A stretch of DNA of 64,000 bases from CAAFZY01 sp964410325. GTDB lineage: Bacteria > Pseudomonadota > Alphaproteobacteria > RF32 > CAG-239. Below are positions 18,943-27,755 of this stretch, piece after piece. Made by a program: the position numbers and the translations under genes. Below the pieces are notes generated by a model that searched no databases, was not told where the DNA came from, and was given only the letters and a program-made list of their open reading frames with translations. Each line of letters opens with the position of its first letter. Position 1 is the first letter of the stretch. The DNA is taken from positions 1 through 64,000 of the forward strand of contig CAYPFN010000003.1 in the NCBI GenBank assembly GCA_964410325.1, read 5' to 3'.

Positions 18943-20107
18943 TGATTTTTACCTCAGTATTACGCGGCAGCAAAATGTAATACTGCCCGGGCGAACTCAT
19001 TTTACCAGCAGAAAACAAAGCCTGTTCGCCATGCCCCCAAAAATAATCACCGCGCACCACTCCTTTAATTGCTCCGCCGGTATCCTGCGCCGCCACCAAT
19101 TTTTCAATCGGCTGCTTATCAGGACCAGTTGTTTCCAGCCAAATTAAACTTCCTAGCGGAATATAACGGCTATCAACAGCCAAGCTCCGCCCTGCGGTCA
19201 AAGGCACGCCCAAAGCACCGATTGGCCCCGGCGCATCGGAAAGTTTGTGAAAAATAAAGCGCGGGTTTTCATCCATATTTTCCTTAGCTTTTTCAGGATT
19301 CGCCTTTAACCAATCGCGGATTTTATCCATTGAGGCCTGTCCCGGTTGCAAAAGCCCTTTTTTAAGTAAAACACTGCCGATTCCGACAAATTCATGCCCA
19401 TTATTATCGGCATAGCGGATTCTCACGGCCGTTCCATCATCCAAAAGCGCTACGGCCGACCCCTGTATCTGCATCAGATAAATATCTACAGCATCATCAC
19501 CCCATAATACCACCGGCGCATCAACGCCGCCACGGCTGATTTCTGCCCGGGTATAATAAGGCACAATCTTACCGTTTTCCGCCCGTCCCAACAAGCGCTG
19601 GCGCGGCAAAGTTTTGTCAAAATCCTGCAAATTAATTTCCAGCAAATCATTCGGCCGGCCATAAATCGGATACTGATATTTGCCATGCCTATATTTTGCC
19701 GCGCGGAGTTCGGCTTCATAATAAGAAGTAAAGCGTCCTTGCGGATTGAGTTTTTCTAACACCAGATACGGTCGGAAATTATCGACCAGAAACTGTCGGA
19801 AAGCCTTTGTTTCCGCAACATCTTCCGCCAAAAACCGACGGCATATATTTATATAAGCGGACGGCTCAATTTGAATTTGTGCCTCACGTAGCACTTCTGG
19901 CCTTTGCAAAACAGCTTCGCAGCTTAGCTTAAAAGCAGGAACAGCTTCTAACAAATCATCTTGCTTGAAATTTTTTAAATCAGACCATCCTACCGGTTGT
20001 AATTCAATGCTCTGTTCCGTTCCAACAACAATTTGTGGCAGCTTTTTTTCCTGGACACTGCAGGCAAACAACCCCAACACTAACAACAAAAGTTCGATTC
20101 TCTTCAT
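18932..20107 (-). CDS. mltA: MltA, membrane-bound lytic murein transglycosylase A
   Basis: 391 residues. Lipoprotein signal with lipobox LFAC, so anchored to the outer membrane. The MltA barrel begins with GRFTSYYEAEL, and the 3D (double-psi barrel) region holds the catalytic Asp in AAQDTGGAIKG followed by DYFWGHGEQA. It cleaves peptidoglycan glycan strands, producing 1,6-anhydro ends. The gene is between the Tim44-like gene (stop 1 nt ahead of its start) and smr. Confidence 0.94.
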   Translation of the reverse strand: MKRIELLLLVLGLFACSVQEKKLPQIVVGTEQSIELQPVGWSDLKNFKQDDLLEAVPAFKLSCEAVLQRPEVLREAQIQIEPSAYINICRRFLAEDVAETKAFRQFLVDNFRPYLVLEKLNPQGRFTSYYEAELRAAKYRHGKYQYPIYGRPNDLLEINLQDFDKTLPRQRLLGRAENGKIVPYYTRAEISRGGVDAPVVLWGDDAVDIYLMQIQGSAVALLDDGTAVRIRYADNNGHEFVGIGSVLLKKGLLQPGQASMDKIRDWLKANPEKAKENMDENPRFIFHKLSDAPGPIGALGVPLTAGRSLAVDSRYIPLGSLIWLETTGPDKQPIEKLVAAQDTGGAIKGVVRGDYFWGHGEQALFSAGKMSSPGQYYILLPRNTEVKISDR

Positions 20108-20788
20108 TTAAACCCTCTTTTTTGTTGAAACCAAAAGCCATACTGGAGATTTTGCATTAATATTGCGCTCAAATGTCCATATATCAGTAATTTTTTGCAC
20201 AAAATTTTCATCGCCTTCAACCACCTCACCGGTAGCATTTTTTAATAGATTAATTTGCTCACTGATAAACTTAACCACAATTCTAGCAATACCTTTGGAA
20301 GAAACATCGGCATCCTCGATACAAAGTTCGTCTATTTTAATCAAATCCGTTTCTGCCGTAATTCCTTCTGCGGCACGCTGCCGGATAATTTCTTGAAATT
20401 TTGCAAATAATTTTTTACCGGTCAGCATTTTTAAAGTTTCTTCATCGCGACTGGCAAAAGCATTTAAAATCATTTCAAAAGCTTTGCTACAACGTCGGCA
20501 AAAATCCCCCCGATTGAAATGTGGAATAGAAGATAAAATTTTATCCACACCTTCCAGCCCAGCGCTTTTGTCGCTATTTTGTTCTAAAAGAACATCCGAT
20601 TTTCTTTCGGCTTCGCGACGCAGATTTTCATAGACTTTTTCAAATTCTTCCCGCGAAACAAAACGTGCCGAAACTTTAGCTGACGGTTTATCGCCGTCTT
20701 CAGGACGCGTACCGAGAACACTATTTAACCGCACAAAAATCAAAACGACGACAATTAACAAAAAAATTATATCCAGATAAGCTGACAT
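20108..20788 (-). CDS. Tim44-like (TimA-type) membrane protein
   Basis: 226 residues. One N-terminal helix (YLDIIFLLIVVVLIFVRL) followed by RLNSVLGTRPED, a charged linker, and a Tim44-like domain (about residues 85-222, including FNRGDFCRRCSKAFEMILNA). Mitochondrial Tim44 evolved from this alphaproteobacterial family; the bacterial role is less clear and may be in membrane protein handling. The order tim44-like, mltA, smr is a hallmark of alphaproteobacteria. It diverges from secB, itself an export chaperone. Confidence 0.88.
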   Translation of the reverse strand: MSAYLDIIFLLIVVVLIFVRLNSVLGTRPEDGDKPSAKVSARFVSREEFEKVYENLRREAERKSDVLLEQNSDKSAGLEGVDKILSSIPHFNRGDFCRRCSKAFEMILNAFASRDEETLKMLTGKKLFAKFQEIIRQRAAEGITAETDLIKIDELCIEDADVSSKGIARIVVKFISEQINLLKNATGEVVEGDENFVQKITDIWTFERNINAKSPVWLLVSTKKRV

Positions 20789-20927
20789 CTTTATACCTCT
20801 ATTTTTAAAACTATTTATAATATATAAAGGCTTTTCTCAACATTATCAACTATTATATTTGACGGATTAGAATATTTGCGTTATGTAATATGGAAGTTAA
20901 CTTTGTTGTAAGGTAAAGGAAAAAAAC

Positions 20928-21407
20928 ATGAGTAAAAATACTGCTGAAAACACCCAACAGCCAGCAATTGTGATAAACACCCAGTACATTAAAGATTTAT
21001 CGCTTGAAATTCCGCACGCACCGGCTATTTTTGCCAAAATGACCAAACAGCCTTCCCTAAAAGTGGATCTTAATGTCCAGTGGCAAAAATTGGAAAACTC
21101 AAATTATAACGTAACGCTAAATTTAGCCTTAAACGGAGATATTGAGGATGAAAAGCTTTTTATTCTTGAGCTTTCATATGCGGCTGTTACAACCTTAAAC
21201 ATCCCCGCGGAACATATCGAGCCAGTTCTGAGCATTGAAATTCCCAAATTGCTGTTTCCATTTGCCCGTAGTATCATCACCCAATGTTTAACCGAGGGAG
21301 GGCTGCCGCCGTTTATGTTAAACCCGATTGATTTTACTGCCATATACAATGCCCGCAAAGCTCAGAAAAGTTCTGCCACGGCACAAGCGACAAACGCCAA
21401 CTCCTAG
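20928..21407 (+). CDS. secB: SecB protein-export chaperone
   Basis: 159 residues. Motifs IVINTQYIKDLSLEIPHAP, LSYAAV and the C-terminal FPFARSIITQCLTEGGLPPFMLNPIDF are diagnostic for SecB. The tetramer keeps preproteins unfolded and passes them to SecA. Placement opposite the Tim44-like gene is typical for alphaproteobacteria. TTGACG at 20859 could be its -35; the -10 is weak. Confidence 0.95.
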   Translation: MSKNTAENTQQPAIVINTQYIKDLSLEIPHAPAIFAKMTKQPSLKVDLNVQWQKLENSNYNVTLNLALNGDIEDEKLFILELSYAAVTTLNIPAEHIEPVLSIEIPKLLFPFARSIITQCLTEGGLPPFMLNPIDFTAIYNARKAQKSSATAQATNANS

Positions 21408-21449
21408 AAAACAAGCAGTTTTCAACCCGCCTATCAACGTTGACTTAAA

Positions 21450-21920
21450 ATGCGTTTAGCCCTTTTCCAACCTGACATTCCTCAAAACACTGGCACACTT
21501 TTGCGTTTAGGTGCCTGTTTAGACTTACCTTTAGATATTATTGAACCCTGTGGTTTCTTATTTAACGAAAAAGCTCTGCGCCGAGCCAGTATGGATTATC
21601 TGAATTTAGCCCAATACCGCCGCCATAACTCCTGGACAGACTTTTTGGAATACCGCCAAAGACACCCGGAAACCTATGGAAGGATTGTGCTTTTGACCAC
21701 CCATGCCGCACAGCCGTACACTGATTTTGAATTTCAGCCTAATGATATTATTTTAATGGGACGCGAAAGCGCCGGTGTCCCAGAACAAGTGCATAAAACA
21801 GCCGATACCCGGCTTTTGATTCCGATGAATGCAAAAGCGCGCTCTCTTAATGTCGCAGTATCTGCGGTAATGGTTATCGGTGAAGCTCTGCGTCAAACAA
21901 ATTTATTCCCGCAGAAATAG
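21450..21920 (+). CDS. trmL: TrmL, tRNA (cytidine/uridine-34-2'-O-)-methyltransferase
   Basis: 156 residues, SPOUT fold. The start MRLALFQPDIPQNTGTLLRL, the middle IILMGRESAGVPEQVH and the knot motif IPMNAKARSLNVAVSAVMVIGEALR define the TrmL subgroup. It methylates the ribose of the wobble base in tRNA-Leu isoacceptors. No strong SD precedes the ATG. It follows secB by 42 nt and may be cotranscribed. Confidence 0.93.
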   Translation: MRLALFQPDIPQNTGTLLRLGACLDLPLDIIEPCGFLFNEKALRRASMDYLNLAQYRRHNSWTDFLEYRQRHPETYGRIVLLTTHAAQPYTDFEFQPNDIILMGRESAGVPEQVHKTADTRLLIPMNAKARSLNVAVSAVMVIGEALRQTNLFPQK

Positions 21921-21935
21921 TTTTTTTTAATTTTC

Positions 21936-22140
21936 TGACTCTATTAAACAATATTGTTGAAGAATGCCTCAAGTTTATTCTTTGTTTCTATGTAATCTAT
22001 ATAACAAAAGGCTAAAAGTTTAGTAGAGCAGTTGAAAAAATTATTGGCAGAAGAACTGAAAAATCTTTTGAATTGATTCAATTATGATTTATGTATGATT
22101 TATTGAGAGGTTATTTCAACAAAATTGTTTAATAGAGTCA
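21936..22140. mobile_element. 205-bp MITE-like element derived from an insertion sequence
   Basis: Arms at 21936-21961 and 22115-22140 are inverted repeats of 26 bp with one mismatch; the outer end reads TGACTCTATTAAACAAT. Weaker pairing continues inward for about 20 bp more. Plus-strand reading into the right arm gives GRRTEKSFELIQL, a TGA, then FMYDLLRGYFNKIV and TAA, with the stop inside the repeat. That looks like the end of a transposase reading frame, so the element appears to be an internally deleted IS. I cannot assign the IS family. No clear target duplication was seen. Confidence 0.7.
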
Positions 22141-22152
22141 ATCTATAAATAA

Positions 22153-22248
22153 TTAAGCCGTTTTGATAAAAGTCAAAAAATCGCCAAACCCAGTAACCAT
22201 CCCGGCCATCAATGTCGCCTGCAGTCCTTCTGCAAAAAAATCCGCCAT
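22153..22248 (-). CDS. Candidate 31-residue small protein
   Basis: ATG 22248 is preceded by AGGAAGG at 5-nt spacing. The frame encodes 31 residues starting MADFFAEGLQATLMAGMVTG and ending FLTFIKTA. The peptide is mostly hydrophobic with Gly and a terminal Lys, as in small membrane-associated or amphipathic peptides. It ends 12 bases before the MITE-like element and is downstream of two unknown genes on the same strand, beyond a weak terminator. Only the SD, the start and the amino-acid pattern support it. Confidence 0.4.
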   Translation of the reverse strand: MADFFAEGLQATLMAGMVTGFGDFLTFIKTA

Positions 22249-22335
22249 TTTTCCTTCCTGACTTTTTTATTGCCTTAATATAATCCCCAAAAAAGAACTG
22301 TGGGCGACAGAAAATTTATGCCCCTGTGGATGACT

Positions 22336-22364
22336 AAAAAACTCCGATTTAATTTTGTCGGGGT
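22336..22364 (-). terminator. Terminator after the 22349-24271 gene pair
   Basis: On the minus strand, ACCCCGA pairs imperfectly with TCGGAGT, followed by TTTTT. The stem includes the stop codon of the 94-residue ORF. Confidence 0.5.
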
Positions 22365-22633
22365 TGTTTTTGCTGACCGATAATGCTTTCCGCCAAAATC
22401 CGTTTATACAGTTTTTCCCCGTTTTCGGAAACAGCCTTAAACAGTTTTTTGCTTTCTTTCGTGTCTGCTGCCAGAGCTTTGATTTCCGGAATTCCCTGTT
22501 CCGGGGTCAGTGAATTTTTAACCCCATTGATCAGAACTTTGGCCGAAAACGCTGTTAAGGCCTGCCCTTCCTGGCTCATTTCAGGGGAAGGATGATATCC
22601 CCAGAAGTTGTGTTGATCAACGTCTTTTCCCAT
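22349..22633 (-). CDS. Small protein of unknown function (94 aa)
   Basis: The 94-residue product begins MGKDVDQHNFWGYHPSPEM, is mostly helical and charged, and has no signal peptide or membrane segment. The start at 22633 has a G-rich stretch (GGGG) before it. It begins 24 nt after the stop of the large HEAT/hydrolase-like gene and is probably its operon partner. I recognise no family. The pair shows higher GC than the surrounding genes. Confidence 0.6.
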   Translation of the reverse strand: MGKDVDQHNFWGYHPSPEMSQEGQALTAFSAKVLINGVKNSLTPEQGIPEIKALAADTKESKKLFKAVSENGEKLYKRILAESIIGQQKQPRQN

Positions 22634-22657
22634 ATCCCCGACTAAAAAGATGTTGCC

Positions 22658-24271
22658 TCAACGACCAGGAAAATATGAAAGAGGAATTTCTTCTCTATTG
22701 TTCAGAGAACGTACATATTTTTCAAAATTGTTATAATGACTGACTTCGTCATCTTTAACCGAAGCAAACGACACAAAGGTCGATTTTGACTCTCCTAGCG
22801 GACAGTACGGCGACTGCGCCACAACCAGCAACTGGCGCTGGATATTTTCCCTTTCCCGTTTGTCGTACCCTAGTTCTTTCATTTTTTGCTGCATCATTTC
22901 CTCCAGCCGAAGCGCCGTGTAGGCACCATGGCAATGCGCTACGATATTCAGTCGGCGGATGCCGGTAGCCGCTTCTTTTTCACTCAGCCGGCGGGTGCCA
23001 TTGTCCACCGAAATCCGAGGCAAAACAGCCCTGGCAAAAATCTCTCCGACGTACTTCGGGTCTGTTGTTTCGGAAGAAAGTTCCTTCTTGATATGGATTT
23101 TCCGGCCGTATTTTTCCATCTGTCGGTTGCGGGCATGATTGAGGTTCATAAAATCGCCAAAATCGTAAACAACGCCGTAAACATTCGCCTTTTCCTGCAG
23201 GTTGTTTTCTTTAAATAGTTGGTAAATATCCCCCAGATAGCCGTTCAGCGCTTTTTCGCTGCGGGTGCCGTCGCCGCCCAAAACCAGCACGCAGATTTCG
23301 TCCGCCTTTATGCTTTCCGTCTTTTCCAGCCCGAATGGTTTTTCTTCGTTTTTCTCCCCGCGCCGGCAGAAAGAAACGCTGCTACATAGTTTGTCATATT
23401 CTCCCAGTACCCGCCATGCAACTTTTTTTGAAAATTCATTATTGGCAACGTTGTCAAGCCCCGTTTGCACAACCTCTTTCATTGCAGGTGTCAGCTTTCC
23501 GAAGGCAACCATCATATTTTCGATTGCTTTGTAGGCGGCCTTCAGCGAGACCGGAGTATTGTCGTCTTTTTGCAGGTAAGAGGACATCAGTTTAAGCACC
23601 CGGACATTTTCCTCCTCCCCCGTCATTCCTATTTTTCCGAGGTTGGCATAAAAAGCATCATAGTTTTGTGGGCCGAGCAGTCCGGGGGATTCCAAGAGGG
23701 AGAAAATCCGTTCCTTCATTTCCGGATGCGCATCGTACAGATTGCCGAGGAAATTGTACATTCCTTTTTGCACCACCGGATTTTCTCCGACAGCAAAGAT
23801 CTGATCCATCATTTTGCTGGCATCATCCGCCGCGGCATAGTGTACGCAGCTTCTGATGGTGGCAACTGCTTTGCCGGAACCATTCGCATTCTGACCGGAG
23901 GCTTTTTCCATTACGGACGGAAACAGAGCCGCAGACAGCTCGGGACGTTGTTTCAGCAAACTGGGAATAAGATAAAAGGCAAAGGAAGGATTGCATTCAA
24001 AAGACCTTTTTGTTTCCCTGACGACTTCTTCTGCCGGCAGATTGAGTGTCGCACGGATAAACAAATTTCCGACTGTCGGCTGAATATCCGGGTTAAAGCC
24101 ATCATCGCCAGCCATTTGCACCGCGGTCGACAGGATATGCCCTGAATATTGAGGATATTCTTCGATAATGCTTTCTAACTGCTTGCAATCTCTTACGAAA
24201 TCAGTCCAATTTCGCTTCTCTGTCCTGGTACTAATACTGTCCATGATGTCCTGAACTTCGCTTTCCCGCAT
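22658..24271 (-). CDS. HEAT-like protein with C-terminal hydrolase-like domain, unknown function
   Basis: 537 residues, no signal peptide; SD AGGAG precedes the ATG. Residues about 1-290 are all helical, with repeating 35-45-residue units like HEAT/ARM solenoids. Residues about 320-537 look alpha/beta: strand ICVLVLGGDGT, strand ANVYGVVYDFGD, then RRLNIVAHCHGAYTALRL (about 438-455), which has the shape of an alpha/beta-hydrolase nucleophile elbow (xHxxG) but with Cys (about residue 447) in place of Ser. A later strand is QLLVVAQSPYCPLG. A lipase- or thioesterase-like role is inference only. Composition is more GC-rich than its neighbours and it lies beside a MITE-like element, hinting at transfer. 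Confidence 0.65.
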   Translation of the reverse strand: MRESEVQDIMDSISTRTEKRNWTDFVRDCKQLESIIEEYPQYSGHILSTAVQMAGDDGFNPDIQPTVGNLFIRATLNLPAEEVVRETKRSFECNPSFAFYLIPSLLKQRPELSAALFPSVMEKASGQNANGSGKAVATIRSCVHYAAADDASKMMDQIFAVGENPVVQKGMYNFLGNLYDAHPEMKERIFSLLESPGLLGPQNYDAFYANLGKIGMTGEEENVRVLKLMSSYLQKDDNTPVSLKAAYKAIENMMVAFGKLTPAMKEVVQTGLDNVANNEFSKKVAWRVLGEYDKLCSSVSFCRRGEKNEEKPFGLEKTESIKADEICVLVLGGDGTRSEKALNGYLGDIYQLFKENNLQEKANVYGVVYDFGDFMNLNHARNRQMEKYGRKIHIKKELSSETTDPKYVGEIFARAVLPRISVDNGTRRLSEKEAATGIRRLNIVAHCHGAYTALRLEEMMQQKMKELGYDKRERENIQRQLLVVAQSPYCPLGESKSTFVSFASVKDDEVSHYNNFEKYVRSLNNREEIPLSYFPGR

Positions 24272-24299
24272 TTTTTATCTCCTATTGTGTTCTTTTACC

Positions 24300-24404
24300 A
24301 TATCACATATCTTTTATTATATCACATATATCATATTTAGCATAGCCAATTTTTTTAATTTTTTTAATTTTAGGGCTAGATTCAAACCAAAAAATGTGAT
24401 ATAT
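24300..24404. repeat. Three TATCACAT-type sites in a divergent promoter region
   Basis: ATATCACATAT occurs at 24300-24310 and again at 24319-24329 (19 bases apart). The inverted form ATGTGATATAT is at 24394-24404. They lie between the divergent HEAT/hydrolase-like gene and carD, so they may be operator sites. AT-rich chance repetition is the alternative. Confidence 0.4.
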
Positions 24405-24447
24405 TTCAGAATGTTCCATATAAAGAAATCTGATATAAGGAGAATAC

Positions 24448-24954
24448 ATGAGCACCAAAAAAACACCATCTCTGGCTTTTAATGCTGGAGAATATGTTGT
24501 TTATCCGACCCATGGTGTCGGCAAAGTTTCTGATATATCCAAACAAAACATTGCTGGAAACGAACTGGAACTTCTGGTCGTTAACTTTGATAAGGATAAA
24601 ATGACATTAAGGATACCTCTCAGCAAAATTGAACATGTTGGCTTACGTAAAATTTCAGAAGCCTCCACCATTAATGATGCTTTAAGCACCTTAAAAGGCC
24701 GGCCGAAAATAAAAAAAATTATGTGGTCACGCCGCGCACAGGAATATGAAAACAAAATAAATTCCGGTAATCCTGTCGCCATTGCCGAAGTTGTCCGCGA
24801 TTTATATCGTAATGAAAACCTGGCCGAACAATCTTACAGCGAACGCCAGATTTATGAGCAGGCGCTTAATCGTTTAGCAAGTGAGGTTGCCGTTTTTGAC
24901 AACACAACTCTTGACGACGCCAATAAAAAGATTTTGACCATATTGGCCAAATAA
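24448..24954 (+). CDS. carD: CarD/CdnL-family RNA polymerase-binding regulator
   Basis: 168 residues. The N-terminal Tudor-like RNAP-interaction domain reads FNAGEYVVYPTHGVGKV and continues to RIPLSKIEHVGLRKIS. The helical C-terminal domain holds WSRRAQEYENKINSGN and AEVVRDLYR, standard for CarD_CdnL_TRCF proteins. These stabilise the open complex at rRNA and growth-related promoters. The start follows AAGGAGA closely. The gene is monocistronic with a strong terminator. Confidence 0.93.
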   Translation: MSTKKTPSLAFNAGEYVVYPTHGVGKVSDISKQNIAGNELELLVVNFDKDKMTLRIPLSKIEHVGLRKISEASTINDALSTLKGRPKIKKIMWSRRAQEYENKINSGNPVAIAEVVRDLYRNENLAEQSYSERQIYEQALNRLASEVAVFDNTTLDDANKKILTILAK

Positions 24955-24966
24955 CAAACTCTAAGT

Positions 24967-24999
24967 AAAAAACTCCGCCCCTATCGGGCGGAGTTTTTT
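24967..24999 (+). terminator. Intrinsic terminator of carD
   Basis: A 14-bp perfect stem (AAAAAACTCCGCCC / GGGCGGAGTTTTTT) with a 5-base loop, 12 nt after the carD stop codon. Confidence 0.9.
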
Positions 25000-25085
25000 A
25001 CATTCAGCCAACCTTAAAAAAGCCTTCAAAATCAAACATTGAATTGCCGCAAATACCGCCATCGGTTGACAATAATATCTGAAAC

Positions 25086-25111
25086 AAAAAAACTTCCCTA
25101 CACAGGAAGTT
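25086..25111 (-). terminator. Terminator of the ABC exporter gene
   Basis: Stem AACTTCC/GGAAGTT (25091-25111) with a 7-base loop and a T tract on the minus strand. Confidence 0.7.
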
Positions 25112-25152
25112 CCAAAAAATAAAAATATGACAATCTCACCTATCAACTACGT

Positions 25153-26964
25153 TCATTTCTCAAAACCGGAAGCTTGCATTTCATAAAATTTATAATAAGC
25201 CCCTTTTTTCGCGAGCAGCTCTCTATGCTTGCCGGTTTCTAAAATTTTACCCTTATCCATCACCACCAGTCGGTCCATCTCATTCAAGGTCGAAAGCCGG
25301 TGGGCAATCGCAATTACAGTTTTGCCTTTCATCAAGTTTTTAAGTGAACGTTGGATATAGCGCTCACTTTCACTGTCCAAAGCTGATGTGGCTTCGTCCA
25401 AAATTAAAATTGGCGCATTTTTTAAAATCGCCCGTGCAATGGCGATTCGCTGCCGTTCACCGCCAGAAAGCATTACCCCTCTTTCACCAACTTTGCTTTC
25501 ATAACCGTTCGGCAGAGTCATAATAAAATCATGAATATACGCTTTTTTAGCTGCAGCAATCACCTGTTTATCCGTTGCTTTCGGATTCCCATAACGGATA
25601 TTTTCCATAATAGAACGATTAAACAACGTGCTTTCCTGCGGAATAACCGCAATGTTTTTACGTAGTGATTCCTGAGTAACCTCTGCAATATTTTTGTTAT
25701 CGATCAAAATTTGCCCTTTATAAATATCGTAATAGCGTCCTAAAAGCTTAATTAAAGTAGACTTCCCGCTACCGGAATATCCAACCAAACCTACCTTTTC
25801 ATTCGGCATAATATGCAAACTAAAATTTTTAAACAGCGGATTCCCGCTTTTATACTGAAAAGTTATATTATCATAATCAACTCGATTACTTTTAATTTTT
25901 AAAATTTTGGCATTTGGTTTGTCTTCCACCTCATTAGGTGTTGCCAATAAATCCAATCCGTCTTGAATAATACCGTAAACCTGGGCAAAATTGCTGGCAA
26001 AATAACTCATATTCCGTACCGCGCCCACTAAACCAAAAATTAAAGACGTAGCAAGCACCACATCCGCCACGCTCAAACCATATTGATACCAAAAATAAAA
26101 AATCAATACATAAGAAACGATCGTCATCAAATCAAAAGTAACTTGTGACATAAACCGTATCGCAACATCTTTGCCCATCTCACGCTGCCGCGCTTCTGCC
26201 GCTTCACGCACGGCTTTAAAATAAAGCCGTTTTTCATAAAAATAATTGGCAAAACTTTTAACCAGAAAACTGTTAGTCACACTATCAACAAAAAAACCGT
26301 TTGCTGCCGCATCCAATTTGGCTTTAATTACCGTATAAGGCGTAACTTGTTTACGAATATAAATAGCTATCGCCAAAAAAAACAAATTCATCAATCCTAA
26401 AATCAGTGCTAGGCTTTTACTGGCAAATCCAATAAAATAAAGGCTCATAATCATTTCAATAATCGGCATTGAGAAGCCAAACAATATATTAAAATAAAAA
26501 TGCTCAATACTGTTGATAATATTGCGCACCTTACCGGAAACATTGCCCGACAATTCCTCCTCAAAAAAACGCATAGAATGTTTGTGCGTCATCACAAACA
26601 AATCTTTCGCAACTTTAAGCGTAACGAACGGCACAAACCTAGCTTCCACCTTGCGCCGAATAAACTCTATCGCGCCACCAACAAACAAAACGCCTGTCAT
26701 AAATCCAAGATAGTTTGCTAAAACCCTTGCCACATCAGGGTATTTTTCAACAGCTGAAAGCACACCAATCATCTCCGCGGCAATATAATTTTGCAGCCGT
26801 AGCACAAAAGCGGCCCCAGAAAATAAAAGCAAAAACCCAACCAGTAAATATTTAGCTTGACAAGTATATTTCCATACAAATTTCCATACGGTGAGCTGAC
26901 CACTTCCTTTTTGCAAGATGTTTCTCCTCAATTGCAAAGCAAATCTTAAATCAGCAGTATACAT
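25153..26964 (-). CDS. ABC exporter half-transporter (membrane domain fused to ATPase)
   Basis: 603 residues. Six membrane helices in about residues 35-330, then a nucleotide-binding domain with Walker A GYSGSGKST, Q-loop region IPQESTLFNRSI, signature LSGGERQRIAIARAIL, Walker B ILILDEATSALD and H-loop IAHRLST. It works as a homodimer or heterodimer exporting lipids, peptides or drugs; the cargo is not evident. The preceding short basic N-terminus has no peptidase domain. The gene stands alone between carD and a small ankyrin-like protein gene. Confidence 0.9.
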   Translation of the reverse strand: MYTADLRFALQLRRNILQKGSGQLTVWKFVWKYTCQAKYLLVGFLLLFSGAAFVLRLQNYIAAEMIGVLSAVEKYPDVARVLANYLGFMTGVLFVGGAIEFIRRKVEARFVPFVTLKVAKDLFVMTHKHSMRFFEEELSGNVSGKVRNIINSIEHFYFNILFGFSMPIIEMIMSLYFIGFASKSLALILGLMNLFFLAIAIYIRKQVTPYTVIKAKLDAAANGFFVDSVTNSFLVKSFANYFYEKRLYFKAVREAAEARQREMGKDVAIRFMSQVTFDLMTIVSYVLIFYFWYQYGLSVADVVLATSLIFGLVGAVRNMSYFASNFAQVYGIIQDGLDLLATPNEVEDKPNAKILKIKSNRVDYDNITFQYKSGNPLFKNFSLHIMPNEKVGLVGYSGSGKSTLIKLLGRYYDIYKGQILIDNKNIAEVTQESLRKNIAVIPQESTLFNRSIMENIRYGNPKATDKQVIAAAKKAYIHDFIMTLPNGYESKVGERGVMLSGGERQRIAIARAILKNAPILILDEATSALDSESERYIQRSLKNLMKGKTVIAIAHRLSTLNEMDRLVVMDKGKILETGKHRELLAKKGAYYKFYEMQASGFEK

Positions 26965-27036
26965 GCTTTCACCGCTTTTTCAAAGCAATTTTATACAAGC
27001 GACACAACTTTTCACACAGAACTTTATTTCAGATTA

Positions 27037-27519
27037 TCATAAAAGTAAAAAGGCAACAGCGCCCAAAGCTAAGATAATTCCGGCAATCCCCCAATATTTC
27101 TGTGTTGATTGTTCCATATTGTAAACCGGCGGAACATAATCTGTACTTTTCCAAACAGAGCCCTCCTGAACAGCTTTTGAATTAACAAAAGATTGGTAAT
27201 AAGGTATATTCAAAGTACAAGGATGATTAGGGTTTGCACCAACCAAACAAAAGGTATTATATGCGGTGACATCACGCTTTTTAACCGCAACACATATTCC
27301 TGAATCTCCTTCAGCATTAACAGCATTAATATTTAACCCTCTATATATAGCCATTGACAAAGCTCTGGTATTTCCGCTGGCCGCCATATTATACATCTGT
27401 TCAAAACTGCTGGGTGAAAGACGGACGGATGATGCGCGGACGGTAAAAGCACTGATACAAATAAACAGCAGTAATATAAAAACAAGTCCGCCAGATTTCC
27501 AAACGACCTTTAAAACCAT
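27037..27519 (-). CDS. Secreted/anchored ankyrin-like protein
   Basis: 160 residues; AGGTAACC precedes the ATG. A signal or anchor segment (residues about 9-30) is followed by one or two ankyrin-like units: FEQMYNMAASGNTRALSMAI then YRGLNINAVNAEGDSGICVA and a second degenerate unit. A C-terminal helix (IAGIILALGAVAFLLL) ends the protein, so it could be anchored at both ends with a short periplasmic loop domain. Two Cys residues may pair there. The function is unknown. Confidence 0.7.
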   Translation of the reverse strand: MVLKVVWKSGGLVFILLLFICISAFTVRASSVRLSPSSFEQMYNMAASGNTRALSMAIYRGLNINAVNAEGDSGICVAVKKRDVTAYNTFCLVGANPNHPCTLNIPYYQSFVNSKAVQEGSVWKSTDYVPPVYNMEQSTQKYWGIAGIILALGAVAFLLL

Positions 27520-27709
27520 GGTTACCTCATAAACACGACAAGTTTTAAACAGGCTATAGATTTTTGCTTAAATTTTCGTTAAAAACCTTACGCTATACCC
27601 TTAGCTACAAATCCCCACACAGCTTTATAGACGGGCGGGGATTCAACAATGCTGATATGCTAATTTTTAGCTTTAGTTTCTGGCTTTTTCTTTTTTATGT
27701 CTTCACAAT

Positions 27710-27740
27710 AAAAAACCACCCGATTTTCAGGGGTGGTTTT
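27710..27740 (-). terminator. Terminator of aspS
   Basis: 10-bp stem AAAACCACCC / GGGTGGTTTT (27712-27740) with a T run on the minus strand, 16 nt past the aspS stop. Confidence 0.85.
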
Positions 27741-27755
27741 AACATGATAAAAGTT

